From NCBI GenBank assembly GCA_002077045.2, contig KZ111152.1:354113-418112 (forward strand): 64,000 bases of DNA, given 5' to 3'. How positions within the stretch are numbered: the stretch's first letter is position 1; each line of letters starts with the position of its first letter. The notes under the pieces are model-generated. The model searched no databases, was not told the DNA's origin, and saw only the letters and a list, made by a program, of their open reading frames with translations. The stretch comes from Rachicladosporium sp. CCFEE 5018 (Eukaryota > Ascomycota > Dothideomycetes > Cladosporiales > Cladosporiaceae). Below, in pieces: positions 55,539 through 64,000 of the stretch. The translations under genes were made by a program, and so were the position numbers.

Positions 55539-58500
55539 CTAATCATCCTCATCCGAGAACACCTCCTCACCCCTCTTACGCCTTGCCATACGGTCCTTCT
55601 TCTTCTTCCTCAGCTCGGCAGAAGTGAGCTTCGCCTTCTTCTTCGTGCTCTCAATCTTGTTGCCCATAGCATCAAACTTCTCCTCTTCATCCTCATCACC
55701 CTTCAAGCGCGGTCCAGCACCCTGGCCCTGCACCCAGTTGTGGCCAGAAGCAGCCATGCGGCCGTTGGTGACGGCCCACACCTCCTCAGTTAAGTCCTTG
55801 GTGAACTCAGCCGAGTGCGTGATGATGATGACACCTCCCTCGAAAGCCTTGATGGCCTTGGAGAGCGCGCCGAGAGAGTCGCGGTCGAGGTAGTTGGTCG
55901 GCTCGTCGAGCACGATCAAGTGAGGGCGCTGCCATGAGCAGGCGGCGAGAACGACCTTGACACGCTGGCCACCGGAGAGACCGCGCATGCGGGAGTGAGA
56001 AACAAGCTCGGTGTCGATACCGAAGTTGGCGCAGTGCTGCTCGATCTCCTTACGGACGAGCGGGCGGAACTGACCGGATGCGAGAGCCTCCTTCTGATCA
56101 ACATCAGCCACCATCTTCTGATGCGAGGCGATGAGCTCCGTACGTGGGATCCAGGCGTTGTCAGCAGTCATCATGGGCGTCCATCGCTCGTTCTTGAGAC
56201 CGACGTTGTCTCCGAGAGCGAACGAACACTCGTACTCGTACGAGTTCTTGAACTTTCTGCGCGAGTGCACGCCGATGACACGGCGCTGCGAGCCCTCAAT
56301 GCGGTAGATCTTGTCCATGGCCTTCTCATCCTCGTCGGTGACGATCTTGTTGGCACGGTCCATCGTCTCGCGATCCTCACCAGTCTGGAAGCGCCATTGG
56401 ATGTACTCGGATGGAGTCAGATCGAGGTGGTGATCGATGTGAGCGAAGGCGTGCTGCTTGATGTAGGCGATACGGATGTTCTCGTGCTGGTAGACGTCAC
56501 CACCAGTCGGGATGAGCTCACCGGTGAGGACGTTGACGAGCGTGGACTTGCCAGCACCGTTGGGACCGATGACGGCGATACGCGAGCCGAGCGAGCACTG
56601 GAAGGTAATGTCCTGAATCTGTGGCTTGTCGGTACCCGGGTACTGGAACGACATGTTCGTGACTCGGACAATAGCCTTCGCCTTGGTCTTGACACCCTCG
56701 AGGAATCCGGGCTCGGGGAACTTGAACTCCATGTCGGATGCACTGAGCTCGTAGTAGGACTTGGCGGAAGGCACACGCTTGACAAACTCTGAGAGCTTGC
56801 CACGGTAACGCTTCAGCTTGAAGCGCTCGTAGTGTATAACGTGCTGGACCACATCGTCCAAGAAGCGGCTGTCGTGGGAGATGATGATAGACGTGCAGGG
56901 CGAGTTGATGAGGTAGTCCTCGAGCCACTTGACGTTGACGACGTCCAGATGGTTCGTCGGCTCGTCAAGCAAGAGGATGTCGGGCTTCTCGAACACAGCA
57001 CGTGCAAGCGCGAGCTTCATTTTCCAGCCACCCGAGAGCGCAGTTATGGCGCCCTCGATCTGCTTGTCATCGAAGTTGAAGTCGAGCAGAGTCTGCTTGA
57101 CTTCAGCATCAGTCAGCTCGATGCCCACGCTCTTCAGCTTCATCTGCGTCCAGCCAATAGTGGTCATCTCAGTGTCAGCTGAGTCGAGATCGTGCTCAAC
57201 GTAGACAGTCTTGACCTCGCTCTGCTTGGGGAAGCCCTCGACTTGCTCGTTATTGATAGCGCGCATCAAAGTCGTCTTGCCGGAACCGTTGGGGCCAAGG
57301 AGACCGTAACGCTGACCACGCTTGAGGCGGAGAGTGGTTTGATTCAGTAGGATCTTGGCACCATAGGCCAAGTTGAAATGTACAGTTGCAGAGATCCTCG
57401 CCATCCTCCTCGTCCGCCTCGGTCTCGTCTTCGACCATGTCGGCAGGGAGGGAACGCTTGCGGAGAGTGTCCACAATACCTGGACCATCCGCGTCACCGA
57501 TGATGGAGACGATGTATGGCAGAAGGTGGGTGGTCCAGCTGAGCGGCTCGAAGTCGCGGTCATCGACCAAGTGCCCACCAATGGCGGACACGTACTCGAG
57601 CGCAGGCTTGAACTTGTCCACAGCGTTCTTGTGCTTGTAGCTGAGAATGTCGGTGAGCTTGCCGAGGATGGTGGCAACGTCACCGTCGCGCGAGACCTCG
57701 GGGATCTTGCCATCGACAACATGGCCGACACGGACGAGAGTGTCGTATGCCTGCTTCGTCTTCTCACGAGCCTCGGGATCAGCCAAGTTGTCGTGGTTGT
57801 ATGTGAGCTGAGGCATAAGCTTGGGCAAGAAAGCAGCCACAATCTTGGGGTCCTCGACGAGCTTGCACATGTTGTCGACAATGACAGCCGACTTGCGCTT
57901 GATGGCAGTTTCTCTCTCTTTCAGACCACGCTCGAGTAGAGGAGTCATGATGGCAAGTGTCGGCTCGTGCACGTCAGTGACGAAGGTAGTGGCACCGAGC
58001 AAGTGAATGGTCTCGGGGACGTTCTCGGGGATGGCGATACACTTGATGAGTTCGGGGATGAAGCGCTCGATATCTCTATTCGAGATGAGCTGGCAGACCT
58101 TCTCCATCGTACCGTATGCGTGCTTCTTGACTTCGGGCTTCGTGTCCCACATGGCCTCGGAGACGATGGGGATGAGATCGGGTACACGGAGACCAGTCTG
58201 CACAGGCGCGGACTCGGCGAGAGCCTCGATACACAGCAGATCAGTCATCTTCTCGGCCCACTTCTGTGCATTGCGGATGCTGTGAATGAAGTGAGGGATG
58301 ACGACCTTGACAGCGTTGGGGTTGATGGCCTTCGTGATGGACAATGCGGCGTTTTGCGCAGCCACCTTGACTGGTGACATCTTGTCGCCAACAGCCGCGA
58401 GGATGTTGGGCAGCAGCGAGACGAGGAGAGGCTGAACAACGACGGAGACATCGGCGTGCGAAGCGATGGTGGCCACAGTCTCGCAGGCGTTCTGGCGGGC

Positions 58501-58740
58501 GTTGGCGTCCTTCTTGTTGTTCAACATCTTCTTGATGCCCTCGACGAATTTCGTCGGGGCGGCCTCCTCTTCGATGTCGCCATTGATGAAAAGGGCGATT
58601 TCTTGTGCGGTGCCCTTCGTGTCGTCCTTGCCGAGGGAGAGTTTGGTAAGCAGCTGTTCAAGCACAGCAGTGCTCTGCTTATTCTCCGACTTGATTTGGG
58701 ACGCCGAGTGGGCGTCGCCAACTTCGAGTGAGGGCGCCAT
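55539..58740 (-). CDS. tef3: Translation elongation factor 3 (ABC-F ATPase) with a 1-nt frameshift
   Basis: Fungal eEF3 is a ribosome-bound ATPase required for each elongation cycle. One uninterrupted exon: N-terminal HEAT repeats (to about 320), ABC1 with Walker A GLLGPNGSGKTT near 480, LSGGWKMKLALARA and LLLDEPTNHLD, ABC2 with IGPNGAGKST near 723, a chromodomain insert, LSGGQRVKVVLA and LDEPTNYLD, then a Lys-rich tail. The span is 3202 bases, one more than a multiple of three. The frame changes after CNCTF at the AAA run 57376-57378: with one base fewer the reading is CTFNLAYGAKIL, as expected for the family (1066 residues). Either a homopolymer sequence error or a true break in this homeolog; the other homeolog is not in the window. 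Confidence 0.93.
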
Positions 58741-59965
58741 GGTGTACTCAGGCGTGTGGGGGATGTCGAGTGGAGGTAAAAGTTGTGTTGCAAAGCGGCG
58801 AAAGTCGTAAGAAACTTGTTGTGGGGCGGCGGCCCGCTATCGATTAGCGCCGATTTTGGTGGGATGTTGCTCGACTCTCTCCAAAAATCTGACTGCGCGT
58901 ATGCTAATATAATGACACCTGCAATAGTGGATTTTGTCGTGCAGTGTCGGTGAGAGAGAGAGCAGGCTTGTCGTTGACGTGTTTGACTCTCACAGCCACG
59001 GTGAAGAAGTTTTCCCTGCCGCAGGTAAGCTCATAGTGCCGTAGAAACCTCGACGTACTTCTGGAGAAGCAGAGGAGACGCAAGGTAATAAAGAGTGGTT
59101 AAGAAGTAGTCATGGTACGCACAGCTGACGTGCCTCTGAAGCGGTCAAGCACGATGATCCCTCTCCAGTGACTTTTGAAGGCACGCTCTGCAGCTCGACC
59201 AATAGCAGACTAGTCTTGCCACTTCACTACCACTTTCCCAACACTTCACTCTGCCGGATGATCGTGCAGGCACAAGCTCGGTAACAAGGTAGGCAGAGTC
59301 TTCACATTTTTACGGCGAAAAGATTAGGCCTGGCCTGACACGATCTGGAAATACTTGTAGATGGAGAATGCAATTTGTCTTCGCTCCTAGAATGTCTCGA
59401 GGTTTCTCATCAGCAGTATTGTCCGCAGCATGATTATGAATGTCACGTTATATTCAGACACTCAAAGAAGCGGGCAGCGTACACTCTCGCGAGATGAGAC
59501 AATGACGGTGCAGACATGACCACCACTGTACATATAGATATTCGCTTCACTACATATACAAAACCGTCCTCCAATGCATTCCAGACAGATCCGAGGGCCT
59601 CGGGCACTCATATGTACAGTCCCTTCCCTGATGTCGTGCGCCGAAGATTTGACAAATAGTCTCATATCCTCCTGTTCCCTTGCTATCCGACCCCTCCGCA
59701 AAGACACCGGCGTCCTTGCCAAGTCAAGGATCTGTCGAGACCATTCCCATAAGGTGCGGCACTGCCACTGCCTCCGTGCCGACCTCGATGCGAGGACCGT
59801 AAGTGTGTTGTCACTCCTGTGCTGCGTTGACGCTCGTGTCAAACAGCACCGGATTGTCCACATCAACTGTGGCCTGAAGCGTCCAGGCTCGTTTCCTCAG
59901 CCTGTGCCCATGACAGACATCCTCGTCCCCACGTCTTGCTGTTCCGAACGATTACTCCCAGCCTT
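58741..59965. other. Intergenic between eEF3 and the KRE6-like gene
   Basis: About 1.2 kb containing the eEF3 promoter (with a short GA repeat near 58955) and the 3' flank of the next gene. No gene, tRNA or MITE copy recognised. Confidence 0.45.
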
Positions 59966-60150
59966 CTAAGCCGAACATCCATCCATGAGCGTGTTCTGCG
60001 GCCAGCTGTACCCCGCATCCTCCCAATGCGTGTAATTAGGATTATTGTAGGCCTTCGGATGACTCGCGATATAATCCGTCGTCTCATACCCAGGCGGGTC
60101 GCAAGTCACCATCTCGAAATCCTCTCTCTGATACCACCTCACGTAGTCAA
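59966..60150 (-). CDS. KRE6/SKN1-like beta-glucan synthesis protein, C-terminal 60 residues
   Basis: A frame entering from the N gap reads DYVRWYQREDFEMVTC, then CDPPGYETTDYI, HPKAYNNPNYTHWE and WPQNTLMDGC before TAG. The order of VRxYQ, CDPxxYxTxxYIxxH, AYxNPN and a WPxNxLxDGC end matches the C-terminus of the KRE6/SKN1 family, Golgi/ER GH16-type membrane proteins needed for beta-1,6-glucan. The rest of the gene is lost in the gap and does not reappear in contig D. Confidence 0.8.
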
Positions 60151-60250
60151 NNNNNNNNNNNNNNNNNNNNNNNNNNNNNNNNNNNNNNNNNNNNNNNNNN
60201 NNNNNNNNNNNNNNNNNNNNNNNNNNNNNNNNNNNNNNNNNNNNNNNNNN
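60151..60250. other. Assembly gap of 100 N
   Basis: Joins contig C (ending in the KRE6-like gene) to contig D (starting in ERG5 intron 1). As the contig D sequence is a second copy of 51572 onward, the join is not collinear with contig C. Confidence 0.98.
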
Positions 60251-60252
60251 AG

Positions 60253-60447
60253 CTCATGATCCATCTTCTGTCAGCGAACTTTGACATGCACCATACCGTC
60301 ACCGATCGATCTGAGGAGATTCGTGTGTTCGCTACACTGTTCCCTATGGTGAGTCAGAAACAATCCGATCGCAAAACTCCTGATCTATGCTGATACCTCT
60401 CCTAGGACGATCTACTCCTAAGCTTCACCCGACGAGTGGCCGCATAG
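60253..60447 (+). CDS. erg5: Sterol C-22 desaturase (CYP61), 3' exons (probably homeolog 1)
   Basis: Exons 60253-60348 and 60406-60447, starting just after an AG acceptor, encode the last 45 residues (LMIHLLSANFDMHH to DDLLLSFTRRVAA) identical in structure to homeolog 2. This is probably the remainder of the gene begun at 32464; about 525 bases between the two parts are missing from the window. Confidence 0.85.
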
Positions 60448-60659
60448 ATGCGTGGCCATATCAGGTACCATTGCTGCACTACCTTTGGCAGACTAGCGCG
60501 GCGTTCATCGGCTTCGCAGCCTCTTTCCTAGCACCACATGACTTGTACATACCCATCCGAGTAGACTACAGTAATCACTTCGCAGCCCAGAATCGCCATG
60601 TCTACCCCAGGCCAGTCACTGTGGTAGCGGAATAGAAGCTCCTCGAGACAACCCGCTCC

Positions 60660-61940
60660 CTACCGCCTCGCATACCCCTCCCTAGCAATCCTCTCCCACT
60701 CCTCTTCATACTGCCTCGCCGTCCGCCCACTCCACAGCGGCCCAGCCCTCCTCTTCCCGCTGAATTCAACAGTTTCAGGGAACAGATTCGTGAAAGTGCC
60801 TACAACCTCGTCCCTCCCCCTGAATTCCATTCTACCCTCGCAGACTCGTCGGAAGTCCACATTGCCCGTTTCAGAGTCTCTCGCCCTCCAGTGGAACCCC
60901 AAAGACTGATCTGGTCCATAACACTGGTCGTCTAGACGGAGGATGCCAGATTTCCAGGCAAGATCGAACGAACCCCATATGCGGTCTGGACGGTTGTCGG
61001 CCTTTTCGACGCAGAGGAAGAGGCGGAGCGTGTCGGCGCATTCTGGCGCTTGTTCTTCGAGCTGGGGGCAGGAGATGTTATAGACGCCTGTTATGTTGCG
61101 GACTGATGGGGAGAGTGGGGAGTAGCTTGGTTCGGGTTTGACCTTTGGTTCGGGTTTGATCTTAGGCGCGGGTTTGATCTTAGGCGCGGGTTTGTGCTTG
61201 GGTTCCGGCTTCACTTTGGCCTCGGGCTTAGGTTTGGTGTCTTTCTTCACTTCTGATGGTTTCTCCGTGGTGGCAGTCTGTTTCGCGGTTGACTTAGGAG
61301 TTGTCGTAGATGCGCTCATGCTAGCTGATGTCGTTTTGTCGAGAGCAGATGACTTTTGTGGCGCCTTCGGCTTTAGGACAGACTGAGCTTTAGACGCTTC
61401 TTTGAGCGCTCTTGCTCTAGCGGCTGGCTTCACAACCGCGTCCATGCTTCGATCGATCTCGAGCTTTACGCCGTCGACTTTGAGGGTGATCTTGGTCCGC
61501 TTTTGAGGATGCGTTGGGTCGCCATCATCCGCTTTGCGCTTCGCCGACTTCGCTTTGCCGCTCGTCGCCGCGTTCAGGTCAGTACCCGCAGCCTTCGTCG
61601 CTGCCGTCTTCGCCCTGCGAACATTCGATGCATACTCCTTGCGCATCTGCGCCTCCATGTCACCGATGTGACCAGGAACGACAAGCTTCTTCTGGCTGAG
61701 CGCTTGAGACAAGCGCAGCTTAGCGGTGTTCTTGTCTTTCGATCGTTGTAGGCCATAGTGGATGAGCTGCGCTTCGTACCAATGCGCAACTTGGTCCTTG
61801 GGCGCAGTTCCGTCCAGCAGAGGTTTGAGCTCTGATATAGAAGCCCGAGGATGGCGCTTGAGATCGCCACCGACATCTACAAGCAGAGTGTCGCGATAGA
61901 GGAACTTTCCTCGGATTACAGCGGGGGTCGAGGCGTCCAT
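60660..61940 (-). CDS. K/P-rich hypothetical protein, intact
   Basis: Single exon, 426 residues. The N-terminal 100 residues (FLYRDTLLVDVGGDL, SELKPLLDG, AQLIHYGLQRSKDK, KLRLSQALSQKKL) are probably folded and may contain a SAP-like helix pair. The middle is Lys/Ala/Thr/Pro-rich with nuclear-signal-like SAKRKADDGDPTHPQKRTK and a tandem PEPKxK/PAPKIK repeat. The C-terminal 130 residues (TGVYNISC, LCVEKADNRPDRIWGSFDLAWKSG, GFHWRARDSETG) form a second conserved domain of unknown function. A nuclear, DNA- or chromatin-associated role is a guess from composition. The homeolog at 51981-53221 is truncated. Confidence 0.8.
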   Translation of the reverse strand: MDASTPAVIRGKFLYRDTLLVDVGGDLKRHPRASISELKPLLDGTAPKDQVAHWYEAQLIHYGLQRSKDKNTAKLRLSQALSQKKLVVPGHIGDMEAQMRKEYASNVRRAKTAATKAAGTDLNAATSGKAKSAKRKADDGDPTHPQKRTKITLKVDGVKLEIDRSMDAVVKPAARARALKEASKAQSVLKPKAPQKSSALDKTTSASMSASTTTPKSTAKQTATTEKPSEVKKDTKPKPEAKVKPEPKHKPAPKIKPAPKIKPEPKVKPEPSYSPLSPSVRNITGVYNISCPQLEEQAPECADTLRLFLCVEKADNRPDRIWGSFDLAWKSGILRLDDQCYGPDQSLGFHWRARDSETGNVDFRRVCEGRMEFRGRDEVVGTFTNLFPETVEFSGKRRAGPLWSGRTARQYEEEWERIAREGYARR

Positions 61941-62524
61941 GATACGGGTGTAACCTTTGCGGTTGTGCAGTATTTCACTGTTAGATCCACGAAGGTCTCG
62001 GTGGAATTTGCTCCAGGCTTGGCGCTTCTCATCTTGCTGAGGAACGCCTACCTATTGATTCTTTCTGTCTTCAGACAGCTGAAGACTTCCCATCTCGCAG
62101 CGCACAGCTCACATCACTTACCCACAGCAATGCACTCAGTCACCCGGGCAAGCAGTTCGACGGCGGCTCCGTACCATCATGCTGCGGAGTTTGTTATCTG
62201 TAGCAGCAATGCTCGACTTGCCAAACACCAGTTCTAAACGAAGGGCGGAAGTGAAGTGAGGATGATCAGGAGGAGTGCCGTGTATATGGCAACATATTTG
62301 ACGACGAAAATCCGACTCCCAATGTGGCTGTGATAGTGCACTTTACAGCCGGGGTCGCTGACTAACCGCATCATCGGGGAATAAGGAAGGAGCTATTGAC
62401 CTCGGTTGCAGTGACGTCTCATACGCGTGCGGCATTACGAGCTCATGAGTGCAAGCAGAAGGCTGTCTGGAGTCGTCAGGTAGGATACAATCTCTACTCA
62501 TTTCCCGCATAACCCACCGCAGTC
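61941..62524. promoter_or_regulatory. Divergent promoter, K/P-rich gene and MDR oxidoreductase (contig D)
   Basis: 584 bases, near-identical to 53222-53805 with scattered single-base differences and no length change. Confidence 0.45.
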
Positions 62525-63736
62525 ATGGTCAAAGCAATTTCCATCCGCAAGATAGACGGCAAGCCCGGCCAAGTCTACTACCCTCTCGAGGTACCTATCC
62601 CATGTCAATCAATCCACTGTCAGCTGGTCTGACGACGAAATTCAGCACATCACCATCCCCTCCTCGCCTCCAAAATCGAATGAAGTCATCATTACAATCA
62701 CAGCCGCCGCGCTCAACCACCGCGACCTCTTCCTCCGCCAACACCTCTACCCGGGCCTAAAATTCGGCGTGCCCCTCCTAGCAGACGGCACCGGCATCGT
62801 AACCTCCACTGGCTCATCCGCAACCGCAAAGTCATGGCTCGGAAAGCGCGTGCTCATCAACCCCGGCTCCGGGTGGGATAGCGATCCAGATGGCCCTGAG
62901 GCGCCTACGGGCTACGCGATCTTGGGCGGGACGAGGATGAACCCGCTGGGTACGTTGGGGGAGAGCGTCACGATTGATGCGAGTGAGGTGGAGGTTGCGC
63001 CGGAGCATTTGTCCAGTCTGGAGGCTGCTGCTCTGCCACTCACAGGACTCACAGCCTGGCGCGCAACCATGGTCAAATCTGGCAACGCGAAGGCCGGTCG
63101 AAACATCTTGGTCACCGGGATCGGAGGCGGCGTGGCGATCATGGCACTCCTCTTCGCCGTAGCAGCAGGCGCGAATGTGTACGTCACGAGCGGAAGTGAG
63201 GAGAAGATCCAGCGGGCGAAGAGCATGGGCGCAAAGGGCGGCGTGAGCTACAAGGAGAAGGGCTGGGAGAAGAAGTTGGTGGACCTACTGCCGAAAGACA
63301 GGAAGTATCTCGATGCCATCATTGATGGGGCTGGAGGGGATGTGGTAGAGAAGGGGTCGAAGTTGTTGAAGGCATGTTTCTTCCCCTCTTGCTGTGCAGG
63401 AGAGTGAGGTCGACTGACTGTTCGCAGGCTGGCGGTGTGATTTCGATCTACGGCATGACGACCTCGCCCAAGATGCCTTTCCTGATGTCGGCGGTGTTGA
63501 AGAACATCGAGGTGCGAGGGTCTACCATGGGGTCGCGAAAAGAGTTCAAAGACATGGTCAAGTTCATTGCAGATACGAAGCTCAAGCCTATCGTGTCGCG
63601 ACACGTGAGCGGGCTGGACAACCTGGAAGGCATCGACTCCCTGTTTGAAGATATGAAAGAAGCGAAGCAGTTTGGCAAGCTGGTCATTGAGGTGGCGAAG
63701 GAATCAGACATCAAAGCCGGAAAGAGCAAACTATAG
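62525..63736 (+). CDS. Zinc-type MDR oxidoreductase with PTS1 (contig D copy)
   Basis: Exons 62525-62590, 62646-63371 and 63428-63736, 366 residues, ending SKL. The GC-AG second intron is preserved. One visible protein change in the second half is KKLVDLLP here versus KKLLDLLP in the other copy; exon 3 and the MITE that follows show no difference, whereas exon 2 and the promoter do, so similarity rises sharply toward the 3' end. Confidence 0.9.
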
Positions 63737-63741
63737 CCGCG

Positions 63742-63972
63742 CACGCGAGTGACAAAAGAAGCGGACCACTCAGTGATTCTCCATGTTCGATAATGCTGCT
63801 ATACGCAGCACCGCAACAGTGGATTGGTAGGCACGCTGTTGGAGAGAATACTGTCCCTCCGGACGCTCTCCTGGGTAGCACTGACATCTCTTAATCATTG
63901 CAGTGCAGTGTATACGAGCAGTGCCGACGGTGAGCTTTTATCGAGTGGTCCACTTCTTTTGTCACTCGTGTG
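63742..63972. mobile_element. MITE with CCGCG target duplication (contig D copy)
   Basis: No difference seen from 55023-55253, with the same CCGCG duplication and the same position directly after the oxidoreductase stop. The insertion therefore predates the split of the two copies, or the region was homogenised. Confidence 0.8.
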
Positions 63973-64000
63973 CCGCGTCGCGTAATTGAAAGCAAACAGA

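Noticed and set aside
55995..56792. 265-codon plus-strand frame opposite eEF3
   Set aside because: Antisense shadow rich in Val/Leu/Asp created by the biased codons of eEF3; the sense frame has all ABC motifs.
1..64000. CRISPR array, bacterial operons, prophage or viral sequence
   Set aside because: No regularly spaced repeats, no ribosome-binding-site patterns and spliceosomal introns throughout; nothing viral was seen.

Overview
The window looks like nuclear DNA of a filamentous ascomycete. Genes carry short GT-AG introns of about 48-60 bp with internal CTAAC/CTGAC-like branch sites. The gene content is fungal: ERG5/CYP61, MDM34, eEF3, a KRE6/SKN1-type protein, a CBM21-GH15 glucoamylase and PX-PH phospholipase D. 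Almost every gene from 14 kb onward occurs twice as diverged copies. This fits a hybrid or diploid Dothideomycete such as the black yeast Hortaea werneckii, but the species name is inference and could not be tested here.

Layout. Three runs of exactly 100 N divide the window into four contigs. Contig A (1-2138) holds the MCC-beta gene and matches 14080-16217 of contig B as far as I compared them. Contig B (2239-33512) runs: FAT1-like acyl-CoA synthetase (-), malate synthase (-), membrane-anchored GH16 (-), small genes, isovaleryl-CoA dehydrogenase (-), MCC-beta (+), transcription factor (+), glucoamylase (+), phospholipase D (+), IPK1 (-), thiamine-binding-like protein (+), MDM34 (-), ERG5 5' part (+). 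Contig C (33613-60150) starts again inside MCC-beta and repeats the order, with the glucoamylase inverted, then continues: complete ERG5, a K/P-rich protein, a peroxisomal MDR oxidoreductase, eEF3 (-) and the 3' end of a KRE6/SKN1-like gene (-). Contig D (60251-64000) starts inside ERG5 and repeats ERG5 3' end, K/P-rich protein and oxidoreductase. The simplest reading is that B and D belong to one homeologous haplotype and C to the other, interleaved by scaffolding.

Function. IVD and MCC-beta, two mitochondrial leucine-degradation enzymes, share a 338 bp divergent promoter. Malate synthase (C-terminal AKL), the FAT1-like ligase (ARL) and the MDR oxidoreductase (SKL) carry peroxisomal signals, so acetyl-CoA and fatty-acid metabolism is prominent. 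MDM34 (ER-mitochondria tethering) is divergent from ERG5 (ergosterol synthesis). PLD and IPK1 are adjacent and convergent and both belong to lipid/inositol signalling.

Most notable: a short terminal-inverted-repeat element of about 215-235 bp (a MITE), with 5-bp GC-rich target duplications where readable. It sits within about 20 bp of stop codons at three different loci and lies at the edges of the glucoamylase inversion. Individual homeologs also show decay: a frameshifted thiamine-binding-like gene, a nonsense mutation plus deletion in the K/P-rich gene, and a one-base frameshift in eEF3. Several very short exons were reconstructed by hand (64-residue MG-Cys protein, malate synthase PTS1 exon, FAT1 10-nt first exon).
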